The notes: generated by a model from the sequence alone, not told the origin. A stretch of DNA of 64,000 nucleotides from Symbiodinium kawagutii (GCA_009767595.1 VSDK01015387.1:80522-144521); one strand, 5' to 3'; shown: positions 1 to 12,013, counted from the first letter of the stretch. Translations and numbers: made by a program.

Positions 1-77
1 AACAAAGCTATAGGGGAAACAACCGGGTTAATGATAGGGGAACCAAGGGTACGGGGTGAACTGACCCACTGCCATAA
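1..77 (-). mobile_element. Family B element, truncated by the window start
   Basis: Reverse orientation. Ends at CTGACCCACTGCCATA. Confidence 0.7.
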
Positions 78-798
78 GAATGATAGTTGTTCAAATCATG
101 TCTATTGCGCTTGAAAATTGTAGGTGATGGTTGAGAACGACTGAATATAGAGTCTAATCATCGTTGACAAAAGCTCACAAGGCCTCTCGTGGTGATGATG
201 ATCAAACATTGGTGGTTGATTAGCTGTGCCCACAGGGTATGATAATTGGCAGAACAAAAACATCTGATATATGTAGGCACCCCTTTTTGCATGAAACGGT
301 CACGGTGAAAAACAAATTATATACATATCCTGGATGTTAAAGCAACAAACATGTGTCATTTTGCATGCTACAATACTAAGTGGGACCATTTAACTATACT
401 TGTGTCTACCATTGGCCTAGTAGTTACCCAGCTGTTAACCGTAGTGATGTTCACCGACGAATATCTAACGATTCGAGGCCCCTACAGCCCCTACCATCCT
501 GGTTTGACGTTTCTTTTTCACGGAACAAGTTGGTCAATAAATCAGTCAATCAACTTGATAGTTATATCTACCAAAGCCGCAATTACGAAAGTTTTCTGCC
601 ATCAACTATACTTTATCTACTTAAATCAGATAAGTTATATACTACTTAACCCATGTTGCTTCAATATTTCTTGTTTTTGTGGCATTAGCTCTTTGACAAC
701 TTGATAAATGACCTCCAGCATTGATGACCATGCCCTGGGGGTTGATGCTCACCTACGGATTTTTTGTGAATCGGTTTGTCCAGGTCAAAGATGGTTCG

Positions 799-918
799 TA
801 CAAGGTGGGCCCTCCAGTAGTTCTAAATTGGGTTATAACACCTGTAACTGGTAGTTAACCAAAGTCAAGTTAGTTCCAAACCAACTTGCAAGTGGTTGGG
901 GGCCCACCTTGCAGGTAC
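799..918. mobile_element. Family D element, type 2
   Basis: Full copy, bounded by GTAC on both sides. Confidence 0.8.
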
Positions 919-1338
919 CATCATGGACAAATCCGTTACATGCACATGAAAACTAACCAATTCCAAACGTATTGAAGAACAAATGTATTCAAGAACACAC
1001 ACATTTGAGAAATATCTTGGAGAACAATTGTACTAGGGACCGAACTTGTCATGTATGAACCGAAATTGTTCATGTAGGGGCCAAAATGGTTCAGAGAACA
1101 AATGGATTCAGCACAGTATTGGCTGGTAGCTCCAACTATCATTAGTGATAAACCAAGTAATTTTCTTTGCTGACCAATAGTCTGAGTTACCATTGGCAAA
1201 AAATCGTCATCACAAACAAGTAGCCTCGGTGTGTCAGTCCCAGCACTGCTCAAATCACAAATCATGGCCTATCAGGATTAATAGCAGCTACTAGCAGGTC
1301 TAGCGATGACACCTAGTCTCATAACCAAACATACCAGT

Positions 1339-1447
1339 TACAAGGTGGCCCCCCTAGTTATAAGTTGATCAGTAAACCATTTAACTATAATTATATCTAC
1401 CATAACTGGTAGTTACCCTAGTTATAACCCAAGGGGCCCACCTTGTA
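1339..1447 (+). mobile_element. Family D element, type 1
   Basis: Full copy. The right end runs into the TA-rich microsatellite at 1441-1485. Confidence 0.8.
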
Positions 1448-1485
1448 TACATACATATATATATATACATATATACATATTGCAC
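1441..1485. repeat. TA-rich microsatellite
   Basis: TATATATATACATATATACATA. Confidence 0.8.
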
Positions 1486-2316
1486 ACACACATACTGCTT
1501 CTGTAAAATAATGTCCGTTTTGGGTGCCAATGACCAACCAACTAGAAGAACGTCTCGTAACTGAAACCCAGCTGTAAGCTAGAATAAATGTTTGGTCTGC
1601 AATAGCCCTATAGTGTTACTTGTGGCATGGTTGGATGCCCTGTTGCAATAAAACTGCTATGCACTGCTGTTTGGCCACAACTTAAATTCCTGATTTCTCT
1701 GAGGAAACGACGTTGATGGCGGTGCTCCCAAAGACAACATTGGTCTCTAACCTGGGATGTGAACGGCCATCACCAGTTTCACACTTAGCATTTGCCACTT
1801 TGTCATACCTGAAACCCTGAGCTGGAAGGTTTCACTTGGTAGATCTTCACGGTGGCAACTATCGCTCAATCAACTAACTGGCACAGGTCTGGGCAGGTGT
1901 AACCACTCCGTCTGTCTCTTAGCCGGCACTCAACTGGTTCTGCTGCTCATATCCACCCCCGAAAAGTAGCAATGCCTGAAATCGCAAGCTCCCAGGGAAT
2001 GCAAATTGGTTTGTTGGGTAACTCAGTTGTCCATCAAGGTCAGTAATTACCGGAATCAATTTTCACCCAAAATGATCCATAACAACTACCAAGACTGGTC
2101 ATGAATAACTGGTAGTAAGGTTGTGGCCATTATTTTACTGGTAGTAAGCTAGGAAACTTCACCGATCAGCAATGCATGAATTGTTAGTAAGCAGCTGTAA
2201 CCCCGATGAACTAGCCATACTGGTATCAACATTGATCAACGGCTACTATACCTACCATCAGCCAGTACAAACTTACATAGACAATCATGAATGATCATGC
2301 CATACTACCAGCATTT
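1486..2316. other. Unassigned stretch
   Basis: Moderately complex AT-rich sequence. No gene, island or element recognised. Confidence 0.5.
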
Positions 2317-2411
2317 GGTTGGAACCCTCCTTGTAGGTCCTGGCCCCGCTCTCCTTTTAAAGGGATCTAGGGATACCCCTGGCTCCCTAGCTTCTTCCCA
2401 ACCACCAGCCA
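2317..2411 (+). mobile_element. Family H element (reference entry)
   Basis: Family H is about 95 bp and GC-richer. The ends resemble TTGGTTGGAA and TTCCCAACCA, and the core contains TTTTAAAGGG and GGATACCCCTGGCTCC. Five copies in the window all point the same way. Confidence 0.7.
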
Positions 2412-2884
2412 CCGTCAGTAGACATTGCCATTGATCATGAAGGCGTCAAGCCGTCCTGATGAATCCATGGCCACCGCGTGATTTCTTTGACCCAACCAAT
2501 CCTTTTCAAAAAATGTGGCACATGGCATCAAACACTAACACATCGACAGCCACCAGTTATCACAATAGTAAAAATATGTAAAAATCATAGCAACGACAAG
2601 TGTTTCATTTCCCCGCTAGGTGATGCTAGTGTGTGTTTTAGGTGGCGATTGTGCAAAAAAACGAACGGTTTTCACAACACCAATGGGAACAAGGAGACGA
2701 AGCACAACAAACTGAAGCAACAAGATTCCCAAAGAATTGCTGACTAGTGGGGGTCAGTACCCCCTTCCCTCACCTTTGCCGCATAGGAAATTGATCTCCC
2801 AACTTCTAGCTGGAAAGATCTATGTTGGCTTCCTGGATGGCATAGGGGCCCAATGAATCACAAAACGATTATTCCATTTGTTTC
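2412..2884. other. Unassigned stretch
   Basis: Holds an 89-codon plus-strand open frame (2478-2747) without coding bias. Probably spurious. Confidence 0.5.
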
Positions 2885-2995
2885 CTTGGTGGCTTATAGA
2901 TCCATTGCTAAAAATATATTTTTAGTGGTTATATGGTAAATCAATCATATCCCAAAAACACTAAAAACCTAAGTCAGTGGGTATAAGCCATCCAG
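2885..2995 (+). mobile_element. Family A element (reference entry)
   Basis: Family A is about 110 bp. It starts CTTGGTGGCTTTTAGATCCC and ends GTAATCCACCCAG, so the ends form a short imperfect inverted repeat (CTTGGTGG/CCACCCAG). The core contains GGTAAATCAATCATATCCC. This copy is of a subfamily with AAATATATTTTTAG in the core and ATAAGCCATCCAG at the end (also at 20784, 34315 and 55706). It is flanked by TTTC on both sides. It has no coding capacity. Confidence 0.85.
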
Positions 2996-3127
2996 TTTCA
3001 CATTTCGCCCAAAAATCCCTCAGCATTTTCGACTTTAACAACCATGATCAGCCACAAACAGCCATCGTTGACATCAATCGCCATTGACAAAACCACTACT
3101 GATCAATAACCATCATCAACCATCAAT

Positions 3128-3172
3128 TACTCTCTGGTATGGCAACCTGGAAGTGGAAAATCCACCATTTGC
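3128..3172. mobile_element. Family G fragment
   Basis: CTCTCTGGTATGGCAACC and GGAAAATCCACCATTTG. Confidence 0.45.
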
Positions 3173-3257
3173 ATCTCTTGTAACTCTTGTACCGGTTTGA
3201 TTGTCAATATTCACTGATTTAACCTGCTGATTTTGAGTTCCCGGGTAAGTCGCCTAG

Positions 3258-3370
3258 ATTTGGTGGCTTTTAGATCCCTCGCTAAAAACTTAACGACTTG
3301 AGTGGCTAAATGGTAAATCAGTCATATCCCAAAAAATTGAAAAATCTAAGTTCATAGCTGTAATACAGAC
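3258..3370 (+). mobile_element. Family A element, right end missing
   Basis: The left end and core are intact. The last bases diverge after GCTGTAATACA. Confidence 0.75.
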
Positions 3371-4484
3371 AAAGTAAGGGGTAACCACTGGCCCACCATC
3401 ACTGAACCATCCGCCACTTGAAACCGTTGCTGGAACAAGGAGCTGCGTGTGGCGACAAAATGCCAAAAGCTCGGTGGCCTAACGTGTTCGGTTGAGTGCC
3501 CAAGGAGTAAGGTGGCGGGTTGTGCCCGGATGGGCCCCGTTTCACCAGCGGCCCTGGTCGTTGGGACATAACAGCTGGGTACCTACCAGGCAAATGGTAG
3601 ATATACCTAGCTTGTTCAACGGCCCTATAAACCATGTTACAAGTAGGGGGTCCACTCTGTAACTGGGTTGATACCCTCTGGTGACGGAGCTGGCTGGATG
3701 ACCTACCATTTGTGATTTACCAATTGGGAATCGTCATTTTCCGGTGAATCATTGCTGTGTCAGATTCCCATGGTGAACATAAAATGGTTATTCTACTTGT
3801 CGTGTTGAATGGGCAGACCAAATTTTTGGGGCGACCAAAGAAACTGGCATCAAGTCAAACACTTCGCTAGCAATCCTACTTAACATGATGAATGGCATAA
3901 AATAAGGCAAATTATACTTGAACCAGGAACTTGAACCAATGATAATGCATGTTGTTCATTAAGTTGCCAAATTGAGTTGGATATGCCCGCTGACAACCAA
4001 TTGCAGGCTTGGACCACATGTTTGTTTTTAATGCTATATCCAGATATCGTACCCACACATGCAACTGGATGCTTCCGATACTAGTGATGGTTCGGCCATC
4101 TGTGAGTGCAACTGGATTCGCTCACTTTGATGGCTGCATCAATGTCACGTTGTGAACAGTGCTGCTAAGTGCTGGAAAGTGCTGCTAAGGACGGAGGGTT
4201 TCGGGTGGCTCTCAGCGCAAAAGACCGTGCAAAAATGGAATGAACCGTTGGTTATTATTCCCTCAGTCCGGCCCCTTTTTTATGCTGCTTCTCTCTGAAA
4301 AAGCCACGCAGCAACAACATCATTCGACAATCCAGGTGAAAAGACCGGCACAGCCTTTACAACCCAGCATTTCTGTGGCAATCCATTTTTCTCCGAATGT
4401 GGTTTAGGAGCTAACATCAACTCAAAAACATTGCACGGCATATCAGTGACAATGTCATAAGTTTTGTCGGAATTGTGGGCTGTC
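3371..4484. other. Unassigned stretch
   Basis: Contains a slightly GC-richer patch at 3410-3570 open on the minus strand, with no convincing splice sites. Otherwise nothing seen. Confidence 0.4.
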
Positions 4485-4604
4485 TACTTGGATGTGCACC
4501 TCCACTTAGTAAGTGGTAACAATTCCCTTGGTTTCTAGGGGTTAGTTCAGCTACTTTATAGGGCTTACAACCCTGGTCATAACCCCAGCTGCACATTCAC
4601 GTAG
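4485..4604 (+). mobile_element. Family F element
   Basis: Full copy. Right end slightly altered (GCACATTCACGTA). Confidence 0.8.
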
Positions 4605-4610
4605 TGGATA

Positions 4611-4808
4611 TTAGATGGTTCCAATGTAGGTGCCACGCTGGGACAAACCTCTTTGACTGACAAATTCGTTCTCATGCGGTACAAAATTACCGAATTCGGT
4701 CTCATGCAGTAGTCCAATGTCGTGGATTATTTGATTTGTGATGGCCTCCCCTTTGCGGCAAACAATCGCATGCGTTTCCTTGGCGTCAAGCATTTCCGGT
4801 AAGTTTCC
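4611..4808 (-). CDS. Possible terminal exon beside a GC-rich Ala/Pro island
   Basis: After CGCCGCCCAG the minus strand is open for 65 codons, starting GNLPEMLDAKETHAIVCRKG, to a TAA at 4611. The GC-rich run upstream (4809-4885) reads as a Pro-rich stretch in one frame (KAPPPAPPAPPFGP) or Ala-rich in another. The plus strand has a GTAAGT at 4799 and TTCTTTGCAG at 4890 bounding the same GC-rich run, so a plus-strand intron is an alternative. No array polarity signal here. Confidence 0.25.
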   Translation of the reverse strand, partial: GNLPEMLDAKETHAIVCRKGEAITNQIIHDIGLLHETEFGNFVPHENEFVSQRGLSQRGTYIGTI

Positions 4809-5211
4809 CTGGGCGGCGCCCCGCATGGTGGCGGCGGGCGGGGCCCGAAAGGCGGCGCCGGCGGCGCAGGCGGCGGCGCCTTCTTTGCAGGAACCATTTC
4901 TGGCTGATTGTCCCATCGAACCTACAGCAACCAACCATGAGCGCCACCGGCAACATGGTTCGCTCACGGCCGTGTTAGCGAAGGGACGAACTTGGGCAGT
5001 GGGACCCGATTTAGGCAGCGGGCTCGCCACCAAAGAACTGGCAAAACTCCGCCCATGCGGACCTCAAACCACACCACTGCTCACTGCTGACTGTCTCGTT
5101 GTTGGGCAATCCTTGACCTCGTCATGGTCGACCACTCAGCTGCAAGTGGTCATTGCAAGCAGCCTGTACTGCTGCTCGCGAAGTACGACCTAATAACAAG
5201 CCAATACATGA

Positions 5212-5310
5212 GGGGTTCTCAAAATAGGGAACCCCCAAAATGGTGGATTTATAAGTAACATTATTAGTATTGGATGATTTGGGGGTACCCCTAATTTTGA
5301 AAAAAAAACC
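5212..5310 (+). mobile_element. Family C element
   Basis: Full copy. The right arm decays into a poly-A run. Confidence 0.8.
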
Positions 5311-6299
5311 AGATAACTAACCGTGGCAATTGCAAATAGGTACTGATTTGCCCTGGAAGTTGTAGTTCATACCCGGTGCGAAACACAATTTCATAATGGT
5401 TGTCAACAGTGTCATACTATCATGCTTCACCTTTGGCAGATTGATCTTAGAATGGAAAATCTATGAAAATTTGCTCTGCCATTGACATCAGGTTTCCCAA
5501 GGCTTCCCTATAAGACATGGATAAAACATGGTAGTTATCTATGCCTTTGTAAATACACCAAAGGTGCTGTTTATTTTCCAATGTTAATAATCATCCACTA
5601 TCGATAAATTTCATCGTTGGCCATCTATTCGCCATCATTCATCATTGATCAGTCGGCATTATCTCCCACAACTAATCATGATTTAGCGAGATTAATGAAC
5701 CACCACTAACCATTGATATCATTGCACTCGCTCAAGATTGCTGCCATAACTATAAAATGTTCATCATGTTTATCAATATACCCATGAATCAGCCATGCAC
5801 TACAGTATGGTCAACTTTATCATAGTGTGAAGGGTGTCAATGCTCAACTCCTATTGTCTACCCCGTGCAAATAGACGATCATTGATATCCTCCATTTCAA
5901 ACAATTGATTTACCCTTGGTACTATCATACTACAAAAGGTTCACCCTTACCTACTGAATGCTATAACCATTAGATCATAGTATCATAGTAGCTATCAATT
6001 CTAAGCTACCCATTAACTACTTATTCACTATCATTGGCCATTGCTGGTCTCCGTATCCCCCCAACTGACCATCATGTTCCATCAATGTCATGACCACAAA
6101 ACATGAGCTAACCATCAAATTCCATATCAGTAGCCATGATAAGCCGTTCTTAACCATCAATATCATTGTTTTCACCACGTAATAGCCGCACAACATGACA
6201 ACATTTATCAACTTCACAGATGAACAATTTTTATTGTAGCTAATCTAATCCAACCTTCATAGAGTATGATGATATGTTGATGATGGATGCTTGTCATAC
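5311..6299. other. Unassigned AT-rich stretch
   Basis: Scattered CCATCA words, increasing toward the array at 6300. No gene seen. Confidence 0.5.
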
Positions 6300-6740
6300 C
6301 TAATCTAACCATCAAAAACCATCAAAAACCATCAGAAACCGTCATTAACCATCCATCATAACTTATCATGTAATCTTATCTCACCATCACGAAGCTTATC
6401 TGGTAATCTTAACCTCATCTTACTATCATAAACATTATCATATCGTATGGTTGTTGCTTGTTATCATCCTTTATTTGCCATGAATTAACCATCAATGAAC
6501 CATCAATGAACCACCAATCAACCATTAACTAATCATTAATAAACCATAAGCCATCCAATCAACCACTCAACCATTAATTATTAAGCCAATCATCATCCAA
6601 TTCTAATCATCATCCACGATCAATAACTTTCATCATTGGCCACCTATCATAAACCATGATTCATCATTGATCAGTCAGCAGCCAATCCAACCATCAAAAA
6701 CCACCCATCAACCACTGCACCTATCACCATCGCCTCTGGG
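6300..6740. repeat. CCAT-type array
   Basis: Degenerate AACCATCA words, low-coordinate side of the PPR exon at 6745. Confidence 0.75.
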
Positions 6741-6744
6741 GCGC

Positions 6745-6810
6745 CTGCGACCATCGTCCATTGCGCGCGCAGGCTGCAGCAGCAGCGCCCAGGGTGATGA
6801 CATTGAGATC
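6745..6810 (-). CDS. PPR helix-A exon, 66 bases, phase 0
   Basis: The acceptor is GCCTGCATCCAG. The 22 codons begin DLNVITLGAAAAACARNGRW and end SQ, and the donor is GC type (CAG before GCGCCC). The peptide matches the dinoflagellate PPR helix-A pattern, in which V-I-S/T-Y/L is followed by A-A-x-A-C-x-R-x-G-x-W, and stops just where a helix-B exon such as ALGLLLAMAA would begin. This is the clearest family match in the window. CCAT-type array below (6300-6740), GATGG-type array above (6811-7100). Expressed gene versus relic cannot be told. Confidence 0.55.
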
Positions 6811-7100
6811 CTGGATGCAGGCGGCCATGGATGGGGAAGGGGCCGATGCGGGTGGATGGTTAAGCAGTGGTTAATGCACAAGATTCATGATGGCTATGGG
6901 CTATGATGGCAAATGATGGCCAAGATGGCTGATGATGGTTATGTATGATGGTTATGTATGATGGTTATGTATGATGGTTATGTATGATGGTTGATGAACA
7001 GGAATCGTGCTTAAAATGATGGTTACGGAGGTTCATGATGGCTAATAACAGGAATCATGCTTGATGATAAGGGATATTATTGTGGATTTGTGGTAAATGA
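6811..7100. repeat. GATGG-type array, with 13-bp minisatellite
   Basis: Degenerate GATGGTTA words on the plus strand. At 6932-6996 a 13-bp unit (ATGATGGTTATGT) is repeated about 4.6 times. High-coordinate side of the PPR exon at 6745. Confidence 0.75.
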
Positions 7101-7638
7101 GAAGGGATGTTAATAACGGGACATACAATGGTTTCTGATGATTACTCAATGCTTACAAGGTGGCCCCCCAACCGTCATCAACCATCACTCGCCATGAGCC
7201 ACCTTACTTCAGACATCCAAAAACCCATCCATCAACCAACAATTGCATTCTGGCAAACTAACCAAGAAGTTGAAAATCCACCATGTATTATGGCAGGTTT
7301 ACCCCCAAAGAAATGGTGATATTTAGAACAACTCGGTTAGCTTGCCAGAGGGAAACCATCATTCATTAAGCAGCATCCCAGCATCAATCTGCCGAGTTCA
7401 GGAAACTTCATGACTTCATGAGCATACCCATGGCTGTGGGTCAAGGTCTACCCCAGCTGGTCGAAAAGGCTAGTCTGGTGGATGTGAGCAGCCAACGACC
7501 CAACCAGTCCACCTGTTGGGATGGCTTCACTACCTTCCTTTTCGGTTGCTTAATGTCTTGACTTAGCCTGCCATAGCTGGTAGCGATAGATGGTAACCAT
7601 CTCCTGTTTCTGTTGCAACCACTATCGCCTGGTATCAA

Positions 7639-7738
7639 CTGGCTGGTGGTTTCAACCCCTATGAAAAATATTTGTCAACCAACCAATTGTTAATAACTAC
7701 GCAGGAAAATAATCAAAATGCTTGAAACCACCAACCAG
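7639..7738 (+). mobile_element. Family E element (reference entry)
   Basis: Family E is about 95-100 bp. Ends are CTGGTTGGTGGTTTCAA and TTTGAAACCACCAACCAG. The core contains CCCCTATGAAAAATAT, then GTCAACCAACC and GTTAATAA. It has no coding capacity. Confidence 0.85.
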
Positions 7739-7744
7739 TAGTTG

Positions 7745-7835
7745 TTCAACCATCATTAGTTGATCATAATTCCCTATGATTAACCATTATTAACCATTAC
7801 TAACCATTACCAGCCCATTGGCATCAGATATCCAC
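7745..7835. repeat. CCAT-type array
   Basis: TTAACCATTA words, low side of the 7855 island. Confidence 0.65.
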
Positions 7836-7854
7836 CATGGTTGTCGATGTTCAC

Positions 7855-7908
7855 AGCACCGCCACTGCCGTTGGAGCCGAAGGTCCTGTTCCAGTGCAAG
7901 AGCAAGAG
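7855..7908 (-). CDS. Candidate 54-base phase-0 exon
   Basis: The acceptor GGTTGGGCAGCAG precedes LLLLHWNRTFGSNGSGGA and a GTGAAC donor. One extra Gln is possible if the preceding CAG is kept. A CCAT-type array lies below (7745-7835) and a TGG-rich stretch above. The plus-strand frame TATAVGAEGPVPVQEQELL is an alternative. Confidence 0.3.
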
Positions 7909-8075
7909 CTGCTGCCCAACCTGTGCGCCGACTGTGCTCTTTCAGAGATGGACTTGTTAAGATTGGTGTGGTGTGGTTTGGTTTGGTGTGGTATGTTCAT
8001 GGGATGTTCACCAGGGTTTGACCAGAATTTGGATTGGCTTGCTTCACCGTGCTTTGGTGTGGTTTGGTTTGATTT

Positions 8076-8175
8076 GGGGGTTTCTTAAAATACGGGGACC
8101 CCAAAATGGTTGGTTTACTACTATAAATGGTTAATAAAGGATGATTTGAGGGGGTCCCCTATTTTGAGAAACACC
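8076..8175 (+). mobile_element. Family C element
   Basis: Full copy. Confidence 0.8.
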
Positions 8176-8534
8176 TATTTACCTCATGCTATGCTCCCTC
8201 TTGGATTTGGTTTTGGGATGTTGTGGGTTCAATATCAACTATCAATTCGTGGAGCCTTCTATTCTATTATGGGAACAACCAGCCAAGGAATGGGTAGATG
8301 AACAACCCGACAAAGGCTAGTTTTTGCTCATTCATGGGATGTTCACCGGGGTACCAAGGTTTTGACCCACCAGCATTTGGATTGGCTTGCTTCACTTTGC
8401 TTTGGTTCGGTTTTGTTTGGCTGGATGAATCGTTGCTTATAACTCAACAAGCCAACTTGTTGAGCTATAAGAGTATGGCTTCCATGTTGAACCCAACGCC
8501 AAACCAATCATGTGTTGGATCGAATTGCACAAAC

Positions 8535-8576
8535 CCACTCTAGCATTTGGTGAACGAACCCTCCTGGGGGCCGCTC
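8535..8576 (-). CDS. Candidate 42-base phase-0 exon
   Basis: The minus strand reads AGAGCACGCAG, then ERPPGGFVHQMLEW, then GTTTGT. It lies at the low edge of a GC-rich island that extends to 8880. The rest of that island (8620-8880) is open in several frames and may hold another exon (for example around GDAIALAAMACPK). Function unknown. Confidence 0.3.
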
Positions 8577-8884
8577 CTGCGTGCTCTAAACCCCAAAGTT
8601 GCTGGGCATTACACCTGGTTGGCATCTCAGTACTTCTCCGAAAAAACGCTGCGCGGAACCGACACCAGCAGTTCACCCGGTTGTTTTCCCGCCTCCCTGG
8701 GGAACTGCACTGAGTGAACCGCCCCGGAAAAAAACCCACGAAAACCCACTGGAACCTGGTCTTTTGAGGCTCTGACGCTGGGCTTTTCCCAAGGAAACCA
8801 CCCGTTGTGTCGCGTCTTTGGACATGCCATGGCGGCCAAGGCTATCGCGTCGCCACCGGGAGCGCGGCGCCAGGGTGGCAATGA

Positions 8885-9240
8885 AGGGTTGATAGTGGAT
8901 GGTGATGGTTGATTGTGAGGGTTAATAGCTGGCTGATGATGGGATGATGGTTAATAGCTGGCATATAGTTGGCTAATGATGATTGTTGATTGTGCTGGAT
9001 GGTGATTGTAGATGGTGATTTTGTTGGGGGTGATGGTGAGAGGTAATTCTGAGGGTTGTGATAGTTGGTTTGGGTTCATGGTGTGCGTTGATGGTGTGGG
9101 TTGATGGTGTGGGTTGATGGTGTGGGTTGATGGTGTGGGTTGATGGTGGTGAGAATCAGTTCATGAGCTGTTTCTCCCTAGTGGTTAATGGAGGTTAATG
9201 ATGGCCAATTATGGTGGTTGTGGCCAGTTAGAGCAGTGGG
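8885..9240. repeat. GATGG-type array with 13-bp minisatellite
   Basis: At 9079-9148 the unit ATGGTGTGGGTTG is repeated about five times. High side of the 8535-8880 island. Confidence 0.75.
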
Positions 9241-9274
9241 AGATCCATATGACTACTTCTAAGAGTATGCTTAA

Positions 9275-9378
9275 CTTGCTGGCTTTTAGATCCCTTGCTA
9301 AAAGTCAAACTTTTAGGTAAATCAATTATATCCCAAAAAAGCTCATCCAAGCCAAGTTCATAGCTGTAATCCACCCAG
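9275..9378 (+). mobile_element. Family A element
   Basis: Full copy with a small core deletion. Flanked by TTAA on both sides. Confidence 0.85.
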
Positions 9379-9917
9379 TTAACTTTGGTCACTTGTGTGA
9401 TGCTTGGCATGCTGGACATTTCAGGGTGAACTGTGAGGCTGAAACCTTCAAGAGAAATTTGCCTGGTCGCTGCACCTTGCGAACATTGCTAGTGGTGGTT
9501 CGTGTTTCCAAGGATCATCGATAATTAAGTACATAGCGGTACCCCAAAAGTCATATTCGTTGATTTACAAGCCACCTAAGGATTACATCATGGTAGTTAC
9601 CCTAGTGGTTAAAAAATGATATTTGGTTTGTCTACTTGGTTGATTATATCCATTATACATGGTAGTTGCCCTAGTCAACCAAGTGGTGATGGATAATTAA
9701 CCATCACGAGCAGCTGCGCAAAACCATCAACCCCGATCGACCATCATAGCGAATCTATGAAATTTGCCGTCATAAATCCAATAAAAATGTATCTAAAACA
9801 TATCCATCATGATATCACTTTTATACAATTACCAGCTGTAGTGACCATCATTACCTAATGGCATCTAATTGTATCTATAGAATAGGGGTAATATCATGAG
9901 AACACAATTAGAATCAT
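9379..9917. other. Unassigned stretch
   Basis: Nothing recognised. Confidence 0.5.
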
Positions 9918-9962
9918 CTATATATATATAATATATACATATATATATATATACATATCATT
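9918..9962. repeat. TA-rich microsatellite
   Basis: TATATATATAATATATACATA-type run. Confidence 0.8.
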
Positions 9963-10148
9963 TATCCATTAGAATCATGATACATCATGTTCTGGCATCT
10001 GTAAAGAATTAGTCAGCACTGACCACTGTTCTGAACAACTGACCATGATCAACCATGCCAACAAACATTGTAAACCTGGACGAACCCACCAACTTACCAA
10101 CAATGAAACGAGAAGTACCTTGGATTGGTTGCATGACCTTAAGCATGC

Positions 10149-10273
10149 TACAAGGTGGGCCCCTATCCAGCTATAAGTTAGGTCATAACTAGGGTAACTA
10201 CCACTTATGGTAGGTATAACTAGCTTCTTAAATTTCCTTAAAACCATATCATGATAGGGGGGCTCACCTTGTA
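10149..10273 (-). mobile_element. Family D element, type 1 reversed
   Basis: Core reads ATAACTAGGGTAACTACC, the complement of the usual orientation. Confidence 0.8.
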
Positions 10274-10397
10274 ATGTTGTGCAGATTCCAAGGTGCAGCA
10301 TATGACCGGTTGTGGTTGATGGTGTCTACCAGGCGCTCAACCAATGCTGGCAATAGTGGCAGCAGCAAGTGTGACAGCCTGAAGGTAAAGGAAGGAG

Positions 10398-10495
10398 TTT
10401 CCCTCTGGTGATCCAACATGGCAAAGGATCATCCACCAATTACTGACAGTTTACCAGGGTTTCTCTATAAAATGTGGTGATCGTCCATTGCTATC
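10398..10495. mobile_element. Diverged family G element
   Basis: Shares with the copy at 18294 the phrase ACAGGGTTTCTCTA-like in the middle, so these two form a subfamily. Confidence 0.6.
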
Positions 10496-11522
10496 TTGGA
10501 ATATTGAAGTGTAAATGGAATCGCATCAAAAGAACCGATCAAACGACAGTTCAACACACCAGCAACTTTCAACCGGTACACAAACGAAGCACCCATCATG
10601 GCTACAGGGGTATTGGTATCCACAATTGCTCACCCTCTCTGGTTGGTGTATCCAATGTTGTTGGTGGCTATGTTTGATCATCAACCAGCTTGTCTAGCCA
10701 ATGTGGCCATTGAAACCGATAAATATCATTGCTTAGCATCCACTGCTTCTGGTGATGTCCAAGTACTTTTGCATGGATCAATGCTGTTGAATACCATCGA
10801 ATACTTGTTGATTGTGGTTGTGTCCATGTCCTTCCGATAAACCTTTCCTGCCGCTCGCGTTCATCATTTTTTCCCGGTTCAGCCGAGCGATGCCATGATG
10901 TCAGCCGCAGCGTTGAGCCATGAACTGAGCGCAGCACCGTATTGGAAATCTGGAAGCACATTTGTTTAAAACAAAATCCTGGTCAGAGTGGTACCCCCTG
11001 GTTATGAGTTGGTTAATAATTACTCCACCTAAGTATAGTTGTATCTTCCGGAACAGGTGCTTAACAAATTCTACTGCTTGAATCCTTTATCTACTGTGGC
11101 CAAAGCAACCAGCCAAAAAGTTCATGCATTTGCTAGCCTGGACCCTCCATTGGCAACTTTTGGCCGGCCCGTGGCAGTTTGCTGTATGTCTATAATCATT
11201 TAATTGCTGCTCATACTCACTTGATTGGTTCAAATCGCGAGATCTATGAAGCAACAGTCTTCCCACATTTTTTCCATAGGTATGGCTGTGTGTGCCCCTG
11301 TATCCCACCGTCATATTACATCAATAGCCAAACAAAGTACTGACAAGTAGAATTGTTCAACTATTTTTCGTTATGGGTGGTGACTTGACCCTTGGAATTG
11401 ATATGTTTCACTGCCTTTCCTTCAAGTATATGGTGATGGTTGATCATGGTTGTTAAATAGTTCAACTGATGGTGAATGATTGGATTAGTAATTGCTAATC
11501 ACAGTGGTTACTGATGGTTAAT
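10496..11522. other. Mostly unassigned; GC-richer patch at 10845-10925
   Basis: The patch reads RLTSWHRSAEPGKNDERER in one minus frame and WLNAAADIMASLG in another after GCTGCGCTCAG. Neither is in phase 0 from that AG. A family-D variant fragment lies at 10982-11050. Confidence 0.3.
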
Positions 11523-11637
11523 CTTGCTGGCTTTCAGATCCCTTCCTAAAAGTCTTACTTTTAGTGGCGAAAAATGGTAAATCAATCATATCCAAAAAAA
11601 ACCTTAAATTCCAAGTTCATAGCTGTAATCCACCCAG
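11523..11637 (+). mobile_element. Family A element
   Basis: Full copy ending CCACCCAG. No clear flanking duplication. Confidence 0.85.
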
Positions 11638-11800
11638 GTATACCGCGGTGGTTTATCATGGATCTCGAGGTCAAGTTGGGTGCACCACGTTCGCTACAGA
11701 TCATGGCTCACGAGTGGCAGGTCTCTCTGTCTGCGGCTACAAGCAATGGGAAGGATACGAATGGGCCACGGTCTGCTAGATGTTGATGGATCTAGGCGTG
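11638..11800. other. GC-richer patch, possible tiny exon
   Basis: On the minus strand a good acceptor (CCCATTGCTTGTAGCCGCAG) and donor (GTGAGC) enclose only 19 bases near 11724-11742, in phase 1. Weak. Confidence 0.2.
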
Positions 11801-11908
11801 TCCACATGTCCGACATGCCAATGCGCCTCGAGTATATAATTGTTTGATTGTGTTTGATACTGAAATAGCACATGTATTTAATGAAGTGTTGAGGCGATGT
11901 TTAATGTT

Positions 11909-12013
11909 TACCCTCTGGTAGACTGACCAGGAAGCTAAAAATCTGCATGTTTTTGTTGGTAAAACCATTCCAAATGGCGGATTTTCCGCTTCCAGATTGT
12001 TTGCCAGAATGTA
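11909..12013. mobile_element. Diverged family G element
   Basis: Arms ACCCTCTGGTAGACTGACC and GGCGGATTTTCC...TTTGCCAG. Confidence 0.6.
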
